The notes under the pieces were generated by a model. That model made no database searches. It saw only the letters and a program-made list of their open reading frames with translations, and had not been told where the DNA came from. The translations under genes and the position numbers were made by a program. Shown piece after piece: positions 41,567-50,006 of a stretch of DNA of 57,395 nt (within the stretch, counting starts at the first letter, position 1; every line of letters starts with the position of its first letter). The stretch is from Bacteroidales bacterium UBA1410 (GTDB taxonomy: Bacteria > Bacteroidota > Bacteroidia > Bacteroidales > Dysgonomonadaceae), in assembly GCA_002305015.1 (NCBI GenBank), contig DBPW01000016.1, positions 1 to 57,395 on the forward strand, given 5' to 3'.

Positions 41567-42901
41567 CTACAAAATTCCTTGTGCCATCATAGCTTTGGTA
41601 ATTTTCATAAAACCGGCAATATTGGCGCCTTTCACATAATTGATGTATCCATCGCTTTCTGTGCCATATTTCACACAATTTTCATGAATATTCCGCATAA
41701 TCCATTTGAGTTTCTCGTCCACTTGTTCTGCTGTCCAACTGAGACGTTCGGAATTTTGCGTCATTTCCAATCCCGATACCGATACACCACCGGCATTGGC
41801 TGCTTTTCCCGGAGCATACAAAATTTTGTTCATTTGAAATACTTCAATCGCTTCGGGGGTAGAAGGCATATTGGCACCTTCAGAAACAGCAAATATACCG
41901 TTTGCAACAAGTTTTTCAGCATCTTCCTTATCGATCTCATTCTGAGTGGCCGAAGGTAAAGCAATATCGGCTTTTTCACCCCACGGACGTCCTCCTGCTA
42001 CATATTTGCATCCATATTCCTCGGCATATTCACGAATCCGTCCCCGATATACATTTTTCAATTCCATCACATAGTTGAGTTTTTCTGCATCAATGCCGTC
42101 CGGGTCATAAATATATCCGTCCGAATCCGATAAGGTAACAGGAATTGCTCCCAACTGCAGAAGTTTCTCACAGGTATATTGTGCTACGTTTCCCGACCCC
42201 GAAATCAAACATTTTTTCCCTTTAAGATCCATATTTCTCGTCTTAAGCATCTCCTGCAAAAAATACACATTCCCATAACCGGTAGCTTCGGGACGGAGTA
42301 ACGAACCTCCGAATTCAACACCTTTACCGGTAAAAGCACCGGTAAATTCGCCCGTTAGTTTTTTATATTTTCCAAACATATAAGCCACTTCACGACCACC
42401 TACCCCGATGTCTCCGGCAGGTACATCCATATTGGGACCGATCACGCGCCACAATCCTTCTACAAAGGCCTGACAAAAACGCATAATTTCGGCATCCGAT
42501 TTTCCTCTCGGAGAAAAATCAGACCCACCTTTGGCACCACCCATCGGAAGAGTAGTCAACGCATTCTTGAAAGTCTGCTCAAAAGCCAAAAATTTGAGGA
42601 TAGACAAGTTCACCGATGCATGAAAACGAATACCTCCCTTATAAGGTCCGATAGCATTATTATGCTGAACCCTATATCCCATGTTGGTTTGCACGTTGCC
42701 TTTATCGTCGACCCACGTCACACGAAATGAATGAATCTTATCGGGAATAACCAAACGCTCGATAAGGTTTGCTTTTTCAAATTCAGGATGTTCATTGTAC
42801 ACATCCTCAATCGATTCCAATACTTCCTGCACAGCCTGATAATATTCGGGTTCGTTAGGAAAACGACGTTTTAACTGATCGATAACCGCTGAAGTCTTCA
42901 T
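41567..42901 (-). CDS. gdhA: Glutamate dehydrogenase 2 (NADP-type)
   Basis: A second 444-residue hexameric GDH, closest in pattern to NADP-specific biosynthetic enzymes: NMGYRVQHNNAIGPYKGGIRFHASVNLSILKFLAFEQ, MGGAKGGSDFSPRGKS, DVPAGDIGVGGREVAYM, SGSGNVAQY, TLSDSDGYIYD (Ser-Asp-Ser near the NADP 2'-phosphate) and VSEGANMPSTPEAIEVF. I start at the ATG at 42901 (MKTSAVIDQL); the open frame to 42955 adds 18 hydrophobic codons that overlap the predicted -7 box (TATTTTTG, 42960-42953), so they are not translated. Ammonia assimilation is the expected role. Terminated by a clear hairpin. Confidence 0.94.
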   Translation of the reverse strand: MKTSAVIDQLKRRFPNEPEYYQAVQEVLESIEDVYNEHPEFEKANLIERLVIPDKIHSFRVTWVDDKGNVQTNMGYRVQHNNAIGPYKGGIRFHASVNLSILKFLAFEQTFKNALTTLPMGGAKGGSDFSPRGKSDAEIMRFCQAFVEGLWRVIGPNMDVPAGDIGVGGREVAYMFGKYKKLTGEFTGAFTGKGVEFGGSLLRPEATGYGNVYFLQEMLKTRNMDLKGKKCLISGSGNVAQYTCEKLLQLGAIPVTLSDSDGYIYDPDGIDAEKLNYVMELKNVYRGRIREYAEEYGCKYVAGGRPWGEKADIALPSATQNEIDKEDAEKLVANGIFAVSEGANMPSTPEAIEVFQMNKILYAPGKAANAGGVSVSGLEMTQNSERLSWTAEQVDEKLKWIMRNIHENCVKYGTESDGYINYVKGANIAGFMKITKAMMAQGIL

Positions 42902-43220
42902 TGAAAATAATAATTTAAAAATAAAACAATATAGAATAATCAAATAGAGCAACAAAAATACAAAAAATATTCATAAATTGCATATTTCCGAGATTTTTAT
43001 TTTCTAATGTTACAAAATATCCTGTTTTTTTAGATTTTTGTAAAGAATAATTCGAACGTTCTTCAATGGAAAAATCCAGGTTTTGCCTATCCGATAATGA
43101 TTTTTGTTTTGATAAAAGTTGCACTCATGTGTTCAATTCGTCAAATTCATGCCATTAATTTGATTTATTTTCTTTTCTTTGTAAAGAAAAAGAACCTTAA
43201 ACATTTAATTTTTAACCATT

Positions 43221-43646
43221 ATGGGACTTTCAACTGAATTAAAAACATTTTTACTGCGAGGAAACGTAGTAGACATGGCGGTAGGTATTGTAGTTGGCGC
43301 TGCCTTTGGCAAAGTAGTAACTTCGTTTGTGAACGATATCCTCATGCCACCGATTTCGTTGCTTTTGGGTAACACCAATTTTTCGGATTTAAAAATTGTT
43401 TTAAGGAAAGCAGCTACCGAAGGTGCGGAGGTGGCTGCGCCGGCTATTACATGGAATTATGGCAATTTCATTCAAACCGTCATTGATTTTCTGATTGTTG
43501 GGACTGCCATTTTTTTTGTAATTAAAGCAATGAATGCACTTAGCCGCAAAAAAGAGGAAAAACCGGCTCCGGCTCCGGCTCCTCAGCCTAGTAACGAAGA
43601 GAGATTGCTTGCAGAAATTCGCGATCTGTTGAAGAAAAGCAATTAA
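43221..43646 (+). CDS. mscL: Large-conductance mechanosensitive channel
   Basis: Pentameric emergency valve opened by membrane tension in hypo-osmotic shock. 141 residues: the N-terminal amphipathic helix, TM1 with RGNVVDMAVGIVVGAAFGKVVTSFVNDILMPP (pore-lining glycines and alanines), a periplasmic loop, TM2 (FIQTVIDFLIVGTAIFFVIKAMNAL), and the cytosolic helix after a Pro-Ala-rich linker (EEKPAPAPAPQPSNEERLLAEIRDLLKK). Normal size; no neighbours in operon. Downstream gap of 440 bases carries the third dispersed repeat. Confidence 0.97.
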   Translation: MGLSTELKTFLLRGNVVDMAVGIVVGAAFGKVVTSFVNDILMPPISLLLGNTNFSDLKIVLRKAATEGAEVAAPAITWNYGNFIQTVIDFLIVGTAIFFVIKAMNALSRKKEEKPAPAPAPQPSNEERLLAEIRDLLKKSN

Positions 43647-43733
43647 TGTAATATGCAACATGCAAATGGCTGTTTTTCGGCAAAGTTGATTCCCCGATTT
43701 TAATCTGATGAAAGTTTACCGGGTCGTCCTATC

Positions 43734-43965
43734 TCCGCACCTTCCTCGCACCAAGGCCGTACCATCCTCGCTCCATGCTTGCATCAGGCTTGCACCATCT
43801 TCGCAAAAAGTCTGCACCGGCTTGGTCTCTGCATCCCGCTCTCCATGCGGCAAAGAGGTAGGTTTGCTTTACATCGGTTTCGCGGAATCCGATGTTGTTG
43901 TCCCTGCTTTGAAGCGAAGGAAGAGCGAAGGAATAGCGAAGGAAGAGCGAAGGAGAAGCGATAAA
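43734..43965 (+). repeat. Dispersed 11-bp-period element, copy 3 (longest)
   Basis: First block 43746-43833: eight in-phase 11-base units (TCGCACCAAGG, CCGTACCATCC, TCGCTCCATGC, TTGCATCAGGC, TTGCACCATCT, TCGCAAAAAGT, CTGCACCGGCT, TGGTCTCTGCA). Tail AATCCGATGTTGTTGTCCCT, GCTTT (43887-43911) runs straight into a second, purine-rich block 43911-43965 of five units (GAAGCGAAGGA, AGAGCGAAGGA, ATAGCGAAGGA, AGAGCGAAGGA, GAAGCGATAAA). A 110-codon frame crossing it is judged spurious. Confidence 0.85.
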
Positions 43966-44059
43966 AGGTCGGCAAAACCCATCTATCGAACAAAAACTTA
44001 TGGGATCAAATATCCCATTTTTTACTGTTCTTTACGGTAATTATCTCAAAAATTTTATA

Positions 44060-44067
44060 TACATTTG
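44060..44067 (+). promoter_or_regulatory. -7 element of tRNA-Thr
   Basis: TACATTTG, exact -7 box, 21 bases before the tRNA 5' end. Confidence 0.5.
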
Positions 44068-44088
44068 CATCTGCAATCAAGAAGCATT

Positions 44089-44161
44089 GCCTTTTTAGCT
44101 CAGTTGGTAGAGCAATTCATTCGTAATGAATAGGTCTGGGGTTCGAGTCCCCAAAAAGGCT
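44089..44161 (+). tRNA. tRNA-Thr, anticodon CGT
   Basis: A 73-base cloverleaf: acceptor GCCTTTT/AAAAGGC with discriminator T, D-arm GCTCAGTTGGTAGAGC, anticodon stem ATTCA/TGAAT with loop TTCGTAA (anticodon CGT, reads ACG), T-arm TGGGG-TTCGAGT-CCCCA. CCA not encoded. Confidence 0.95.
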
Positions 44162-44400
44162 CAATTTTTTCTCCCAATCTTCAAACACCCATCTTTTTCT
44201 TTGATTGAATGAGTTGAAATTAACACAAAATCCTTGAGGATTCTTGTTTCAAACCGTTGTACAATTGGAGATTTTTATTTTTTATGCTTACACTCATTTA
44301 TTTTTTGCAAATAAAGAACGATTCATCGCCACCCTCCGGCTTTTTTTTGGTGAAGGTTGGAAGAAAAAATCCTTATTCGCGTATTTTAAACCCAATAAAA

Positions 44401-46662
44401 ATGAAACAATTTTTAATAGCCGTTCTCTTGTTTTTTCCCATGTTTTTATGGGCTGAGGACGATGAACAAAAAGATTCTTTGAAAGTAATCCACCTGGACG
44501 AGGTAAAAGTTTATTCTCACAAAGAAACTACGCTCCGTCAAATGCCTGTATCTTCCACAATCATTACGCCGGGCACAATCAACGAGACTCAAATGAATTC
44601 CATAAGAGATTTGAGCGTTTTTGTCCCCAATTTTTTCATACCCGATTACGGTTCAGCCATGTCCACTGCGCCTTATATTCGCGGTGTAGGCTCTCGCAGC
44701 ACAGGACAATCTATGGCTTTGTATGTTGACAATGTTCCCTATTTTGAAAAATCGACATTCGATTGCGATTTTTATGATATTCGGCAAATTGAAATTCTAC
44801 GCGGTCCTCAAGGAACACTCTACGGACGCAATGCCTTGGGTGGAATAGTAAACATCTACACACTCTCCCCTTTTGATTATCAGGGAACCAAGTTTTCCGT
44901 AACAGGAGGAAATTACGGACTTGCAAGAGTTCAAGCAGCCTATTATGACAAAATAAACGAAAAACTTGGCTTTTCTGTTAGTGGTTATTATAACCATATC
45001 GATGGCTTCTTTACTAATCTTTATAACAATAAAAAAGCCGACGATAAAACATCGGCAGGAGGTCGGGCAAAAATAGAATGGCTTATCCGTCCGAATTTTC
45101 GTGCACAATACATTTTCAATTACGACTATGTAGATCAAACGGCCTATCCATATGGTTTGTATGATCCTTCAACAGGTAATGTTGCTCAGCCCAATTATAA
45201 CGACGACAACAGTTATTCACGCTCAATGGTGAACAACAGCCTGTTGCTCGAATATACGACCGATAAAATACAGCTGACATCATCTACCTCGCATCAGTAT
45301 TTTTCGGACGACATGAAAATGGATCAGGACTTTTCACCAAAATCGTATTTTGCGCTCAATCAACGTCAAAAACAAGGGGCTTTTAACGAAGAAATTGCCA
45401 TACGATCGAAAACAACAAGCAACTATCAATGGAGTTTTGGGTTGACTTCTTTTGTTCAGCATCTGGACACGGATGCACCGGTAGCCTTTAAAGAAGACGG
45501 CATCTCCGACATTCTTCAACCGGTTTTTAATCGGGCTGCAGCAGCAGGAGCACCTGTAATGACGATTACAGATAGCGTTATCGATATTCCCGGTTCTTAT
45601 AATACCAAAACATGGGGAGGTGCGTTATTTCACCAATCGACATACAATCATCTTTTTGTCGATGGACTATCCATTACAGCAGGTTTGCGTGCCGATTTCG
45701 AAAAAACGAATTTGGACTATTTTACCCATTCGAAACTGAATCTTACCATGAAAATGGGTCCTATGACCAGGCCGCTTTCCATCGCCGATACATTGCAGGG
45801 TAAAGAATCGGTGAATTTTTCGGAGATTTTACCCAAAGTGGCGCTGAAATATGCATGGAACGACCGGCAATTTGCCTATGCAACCCTATCGAAAGGATAC
45901 AAAGCAGGTGGGTTCAACATCCAAATGTTTTCCGATTTAATGCAAGCGCAATTAATGAGTTCAAGAAATGCGACGGCTCCGAAAATAAATGTTGCCGAAG
46001 CTATAACTTATCAACCTGAGCATAGCATAAATTACGAAATTGGCTATCAATCTGCTTTCTTTAACAATCGGCTGAAAACTCATCTTTCATTTTTCTACAT
46101 GGATATATCCGATATGCAGCTCACTAAATTTGTTCCCAGTGGCAACGGGAGAATGATCACCAATGCCGGAGAAGTTACAAGCAAAGGGCTGGAGGTTTCG
46201 CTACAAACCAATTTAGGTAAAGGATTCGGTATAGACGTAAATTACGGATATGCGCATGCCACCTTCGACAATTATACCGATTCGGTAAAAGTCGGGAACC
46301 ATGTTGAAGAAGTGAACTATAAAGGAAATTTTGTTCCCTATGCTCCACAAAATACGCTTAGCCTGAACGGAAGATATACCCATTTTTTTAGTAATGCCTT
46401 TATTGATTACATTACAGGCAGTATACAATATATGGGAACAGGAAAAATTTATTGGAATGAAGCCAATTCCCTTTATCAGGAATTTTATCACACCGTAAAT
46501 GCCCGAATTGGAATGGTCAAGAATAATGTCGAACTATCGATTTGGGGAAAAAATCTGTTCGATACAGCTTATCATACATTTTACTTTGAATCGTTTGGAA
46601 ATCAATTTTTCCAGAAAGGCAAACCGTTGCAATGGGGGGTAATGCTAAAAGTAGAATTGTAA
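44401..46662 (+). CDS. TonB-dependent outer-membrane receptor
   Basis: A 753-residue outer-membrane receptor. Signal peptide MKQFLIAVLLFFPMFLWAED, a likely TonB box just after (VIHLDEVKVYS), plug domain with MSTAPYIRGVGSR, ALYVDNVPYF and IEILRGPQGTLYGRNALGGIVNIYT, then a 22-stranded barrel with KGYKAGGFN and a C-terminal LQWGVMLKVEL strand. No CarboxypepD_reg (SusC) N-terminal extension and no SusD-like partner follows, so a siderophore, heme or vitamin substrate is more likely than a glycan. I start at the ATG at 44401; the open frame extends 48 codons upstream, but those lack a signal. The gap 44162-44400 holds an AATCCT-TG-AGGATT dyad (44229-44242). Confidence 0.9.
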   Translation: MKQFLIAVLLFFPMFLWAEDDEQKDSLKVIHLDEVKVYSHKETTLRQMPVSSTIITPGTINETQMNSIRDLSVFVPNFFIPDYGSAMSTAPYIRGVGSRSTGQSMALYVDNVPYFEKSTFDCDFYDIRQIEILRGPQGTLYGRNALGGIVNIYTLSPFDYQGTKFSVTGGNYGLARVQAAYYDKINEKLGFSVSGYYNHIDGFFTNLYNNKKADDKTSAGGRAKIEWLIRPNFRAQYIFNYDYVDQTAYPYGLYDPSTGNVAQPNYNDDNSYSRSMVNNSLLLEYTTDKIQLTSSTSHQYFSDDMKMDQDFSPKSYFALNQRQKQGAFNEEIAIRSKTTSNYQWSFGLTSFVQHLDTDAPVAFKEDGISDILQPVFNRAAAAGAPVMTITDSVIDIPGSYNTKTWGGALFHQSTYNHLFVDGLSITAGLRADFEKTNLDYFTHSKLNLTMKMGPMTRPLSIADTLQGKESVNFSEILPKVALKYAWNDRQFAYATLSKGYKAGGFNIQMFSDLMQAQLMSSRNATAPKINVAEAITYQPEHSINYEIGYQSAFFNNRLKTHLSFFYMDISDMQLTKFVPSGNGRMITNAGEVTSKGLEVSLQTNLGKGFGIDVNYGYAHATFDNYTDSVKVGNHVEEVNYKGNFVPYAPQNTLSLNGRYTHFFSNAFIDYITGSIQYMGTGKIYWNEANSLYQEFYHTVNARIGMVKNNVELSIWGKNLFDTAYHTFYFESFGNQFFQKGKPLQWGVMLKVEL

Positions 46663-46744
46663 AGAAAAAAGCTTCAGGCAAATAATTGCGAAATCTTACC
46701 GAGAATCAGGGGTAAGAGCATAATTTTCCAAAAATACCAAACAA

Positions 46745-46785
46745 AAAAGCCGGACGATCATCCTTTGTGGAAATGTCCGGCTTTT
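46745..46785. terminator. Bidirectional terminator between TonB receptor and FadL-like genes
   Basis: Perfect 11-bp stem AAAAGCCGGAC/GTCCGGCTTTT with a 19-base loop, between convergent genes; A-run on the left flank and T-run on the right make it usable in both directions. Confidence 0.85.
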
Positions 46786-46807
46786 GTTGATAGAAAGGAG
46801 GAAAATA

Positions 46808-48391
46808 TTAAAACTTATATCCTAACGTCAACAACCCTTTTGTGTTAGTATTTTTGAGGGAATATCTGTTAATAAGAGGATTTTCCTGTGAATCGAATAC
46901 GGTTGGGAATGGATAAAGGTCATCCTTTTGAGTTTTATAAACAAACGCCAAATCGAGATAAAAATTCCTATTGAACCGATATCCGACACCCCCCGTAAAA
47001 TAAGATATATCACCTTCCATACGGTAAATAGTTGTGGAACCGGCAATAGCGGTTACCCTGTCTATGTTGGTACCCGTTCTGTATTCGGAATCATACGGAT
47101 TTTGCATCCATGCATATCCTACCCTTCCAGAAAATTGAGGCGTAAAGCGGTATTCAAACCCTACTCTAACGGTAGATGTGGTTTTATAATCTTCGGAAAT
47201 ATAGCGATTATCTTTCTCATACATGCTCTCTGCATCTATTTCGTCTACATCCCCTTTAAATTTCATATCCTGATAATTGGAAAGCTCATAATCGAAACTG
47301 GCAATAAATTTATTGTCAATAACACCGGCAATGCTCATCACCCATTTATCGGGAGTTCTGAAACGATAATCGTGAGCATATATATATGGGGATGGAGGAA
47401 CGATGCCGGGCTTATAATCCGGATCATCTACATATTGGGTAACATTGTGTTCCATTTCGGCAGAATAGGTATCGGTAAGGGAGCACCACACCGGCGTATG
47501 GTATGCCACACCGATTCGCAGTTCATTGATGGGACGATAAATAACTCCGATTTTTGCCCCTACACCGGCTCCTTCTGTGGTAAGATAATTTCTCAAATCG
47601 AAACCGGCATTCTCACCCCTCTCGAATTCCTCAGAATAACGCGAAGATAAATTGTAATAAATATCTGTAACGGTCAACGTAAGACCCACGTTAACCTTTT
47701 TACCCAACGTTGTTCCTATAGTAAAATCGTAATTATTTACCGAACCTTTTTCAACCAACCCTAATGAATTGGTTATGGACTCATCATGCAGAGGAGTGTA
47801 GTAGTATCCAAGTTCGTCCTGATGATGATCAATTAAGTATGAATTAAATCCCAACACACTTAGCCATGGAGCTCCGGAGCTAAAGGGATCTTTCGTCAAA
47901 TTAAAATCAAGTTTGGCGGGATCCACATTTTCGTATGTGGAAATATCTGCTATGTAATCCATTAAAGAAGAAGCCGGATCATCATTATAAGCCGCAATCT
48001 TTTTATCGAAAGATTTGACTTTATTATAGACAAAGCCAAAATTGATAAACGGAATGACACTGCTTCTCAACGGAAAATAACCCACAAATCCCAAGTTATC
48101 GAATTGGAAACTTGTTTTATCTCTTTCTATATCATCTACTTCTGAACTTTCTTGCGAAACATCGGCAGTTCCCACGATTTCCGAACTTCGATACACGGCT
48201 ATTCCCGCCGGATTGATGGCAACCCCGGTGAGATCTCCTCCCAATGCGCCAAATGCTCCTCCCATCGACATACTTCGAGCTGTTCCGTAAAGGTCGTTTC
48301 GCGACATTCTGCCTGCTTCTACTTCACCTTGTGAGTACGAATAAGAGAAAAAAATCAAAACAAACACACAGAGACTAATCAATCTTTTCAT
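46808..48391 (-). CDS. FadL/OmpP1-family outer-membrane transporter
   Basis: A 527-residue outer-membrane beta-barrel with a signal peptide (MKRLISLCVFVLIFFSYSYSQ). The segment after it, GTARSMSMGGAFGALGGDLTGVAINPAGIAVYRSSE, is the hallmark N-terminal hatch of FadL/TodX long-chain-fatty-acid and hydrocarbon channels. It continues with alternating barrel strands (LRIGVAYHTPVW, VRVGFEYRFTPQFSGRVGYAW) and ends in a C-terminal aromatic strand (LLTLGYKF). In Bacteroidota these proteins are common and their ligands mostly unknown. Separated from the Trp/Tyr-rich gene upstream by 100 bases with a long inverted repeat. Confidence 0.9.
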   Translation of the reverse strand: MKRLISLCVFVLIFFSYSYSQGEVEAGRMSRNDLYGTARSMSMGGAFGALGGDLTGVAINPAGIAVYRSSEIVGTADVSQESSEVDDIERDKTSFQFDNLGFVGYFPLRSSVIPFINFGFVYNKVKSFDKKIAAYNDDPASSLMDYIADISTYENVDPAKLDFNLTKDPFSSGAPWLSVLGFNSYLIDHHQDELGYYYTPLHDESITNSLGLVEKGSVNNYDFTIGTTLGKKVNVGLTLTVTDIYYNLSSRYSEEFERGENAGFDLRNYLTTEGAGVGAKIGVIYRPINELRIGVAYHTPVWCSLTDTYSAEMEHNVTQYVDDPDYKPGIVPPSPYIYAHDYRFRTPDKWVMSIAGVIDNKFIASFDYELSNYQDMKFKGDVDEIDAESMYEKDNRYISEDYKTTSTVRVGFEYRFTPQFSGRVGYAWMQNPYDSEYRTGTNIDRVTAIAGSTTIYRMEGDISYFTGGVGYRFNRNFYLDLAFVYKTQKDDLYPFPTVFDSQENPLINRYSLKNTNTKGLLTLGYKF

Positions 48392-48411
48392 CGTTGTACT
48401 AATTTAATAGA

Positions 48412-48467
48412 ATGACTACCTTATCATTTCCTTTTATGTGTCATACAGATATCGATAAGGTAGTCAT
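48412..48467. other. Long inverted repeat between two exported-protein genes
   Basis: ATGACTACCTTATC / GATAAGGTAGTCAT: perfect 14-bp arms with a 28-base loop, 25 bases after the stop of the Trp/Tyr-rich gene and 21 bases before the FadL-like start codon. No T-run follows on the minus strand. Terminator, attenuator or processing site; not decidable by eye. Confidence 0.55.
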
Positions 48468-48491
48468 CGCTGGTGATTATATTGTTTATAT

Positions 48492-49754
48492 TTATCGGCG
48501 GCCGCCACTACTGCTTCTGCCACTCGAAGATCCACTGCTTGACGATCCGGAACTTCTCGAAGATGAACCTCCTCCACTATACGAAGAACCGGAAGAACTT
48601 CTACTTGGAGTAGAGTAAGTGGAACCACTTGATGATGAACTATTTCGTGAAGGCGTTTCGTATGTTCCCGAATTGTTACTGCTCCTGCCGGATTCCGATG
48701 ATGAACGCTGATACGTATTCCCGCTGCTACGTGTAGAAGAAGAAGAGCTTCGGTTGTAGGTCGTATTATCTGACCGGGTAGTGCTTGTGCCGCTGCTTGA
48801 ACGATTGACAGCACCACGCCTTTCCACTTGTTCACCGGTTCGTGAATCATATACCTTGCCGGAATTATCAACAATACGGGTTGTGGATCCGATTGTTGAA
48901 CTCCTACCTGAACTTGCACCGGAACTTCTTCCTGAAGATCTTCCCGAAATGCCGGTTGTAGAACGAGTACCCATGCTTCTTGAACCGGATAATCCCGCCG
49001 ATGTACTTCTTCCGGATGCACCGGATCTATAGGTAGCAGTGCTTCGGCCGAAACGATTTTGGGTTACGCCGACATATATTCCGTCATAAAATCCGTTATA
49101 ATATCCTCCGCCCCAATAATAGGGATATCCCCATCCGCCGTAGAACCAGGGATCATACCAACCATAATACCACGGACTGTACCACGGAGAATACCAACCC
49201 GCGTACCACGGGCTGTACCAGCTGAAGTGAAAATTCCATCGCCAGCTTCCATAATACCAAGGATCATACCACCCATATAACCACGGATCATACCATGGAT
49301 CGTACCACGGATAACAATATCGGCAATTCCATCGCGGATCATAACAACGTTTATTGTAATAATCCGAATAAAGCTCATTATCCGTATAAATGGTTATTTT
49401 ATCTGCTCCCGTGATTTTGATTACCGACTCCGGATCGTGGTATTTCACTATTCGGTCGGTATATTCGTAATCTTCGTATTCGTTCTCGCTTTCAGGAACG
49501 ATAATTTCTTCTGTTTCTTTTCCTCTTCGATTGTATTCATCAACGTCTCTACTGGTGCTTTTAACTTCCAGTTTCGACACATCTCCTTCTACCACCACAA
49601 TTTTCTTTTTAGGAGATTGCGGTTTTTCTTTCTTTATCTGTTGTTTTTGCGAAGTTTGAGAAGGATCGGCATAAATATCATCCCATTCCTGCGTAAAACC
49701 CAAGATAGGAATCACTGCCAACAAACCTGCAATTATTAATTTTTTTGTTTTCAT
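48492..49754 (-). CDS. Exported Trp/Tyr-repeat and Ser/Arg-rich low-complexity protein
   Basis: A 420-residue exported protein (signal MKTKKLIIAGLLAVIPILGFTQ). Residues 23-136 are charged with an alternating Val/Ile section (IVVVEGDVSKLEV). Residues 137-228 are extraordinary: seven W-Y-[DS]-P-W blocks, three Cys (137, 144, 147) and stretches of Tyr/Gly/Trp. Residues 235-420 are Ser, Gly, Arg, Thr-rich with SSGRSS-type repeats and one ordered insert (RIVDNSGKVYDSRTGEQVERRG). No enzyme motif. Aromatic tandem repeats plus a disordered Ser/Arg tail suggest an adhesive, surface-coating or phase-separating envelope protein; related low-complexity proteins occur in Bacteroidales, with unknown role. 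Upstream of the FadL-like gene, same strand. Confidence 0.8.
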   Translation of the reverse strand: MKTKKLIIAGLLAVIPILGFTQEWDDIYADPSQTSQKQQIKKEKPQSPKKKIVVVEGDVSKLEVKSTSRDVDEYNRRGKETEEIIVPESENEYEDYEYTDRIVKYHDPESVIKITGADKITIYTDNELYSDYYNKRCYDPRWNCRYCYPWYDPWYDPWLYGWYDPWYYGSWRWNFHFSWYSPWYAGWYSPWYSPWYYGWYDPWFYGGWGYPYYWGGGYYNGFYDGIYVGVTQNRFGRSTATYRSGASGRSTSAGLSGSRSMGTRSTTGISGRSSGRSSGASSGRSSTIGSTTRIVDNSGKVYDSRTGEQVERRGAVNRSSSGTSTTRSDNTTYNRSSSSSTRSSGNTYQRSSSESGRSSNNSGTYETPSRNSSSSSGSTYSTPSRSSSGSSYSGGGSSSRSSGSSSSGSSSGRSSSGGRR

Positions 49755-50006
49755 AGTGTTCCGGTAATTTTAATATTTTCCTCATTCTTTACCTTTGACC
49801 CATTATCTCATCGAAAGTTTAATGTATTCCTTCTATTTTGGGCAGGTATGTACATTGCAAATATATTACTCTTTTTCTGAACTTGGGGCAATTTCTCCTT
49901 TCGTTTTTATTTAAAAGACGATAAATATGAAAAAAAGCTGCGTGAAACGAGTTAAAAAACAAAAAATAATAGGAATACCCTTTCCTTATTGCATTTTTGA
50001 TCTTAC

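Noticed and set aside
42902..42955. 18-codon hydrophobic extension of gdh2
   Set aside because: It overlaps the predicted -7 box, and GDHs of this type start at MKTSAVIDQ-like sequence.
43708..44040. 110-codon plus-strand frame between mscL and tRNA-Thr
   Set aside because: It runs across the 11-bp-period repeat blocks; composition follows the repeats (many Ser, Arg, Pro, Cys) and there is no signal, domain or ribosome binding site.
44257..44400. 48-codon upstream extension of the TonB receptor
   Set aside because: The signal peptide begins at 44401; an extra hydrophobic plus charged stretch before it would disrupt export.
48412..48467. Insertion-sequence terminal repeats
   Set aside because: The arms are only 28 bases apart and enclose no transposase.
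48464..49021. 185-codon minus-strand frame overlapping the Ser-rich protein
   Set aside because: It is the alternative frame of repetitive Ser/Gly/Arg codons; its Val/Gln/His-rich product is a by-product of that composition.
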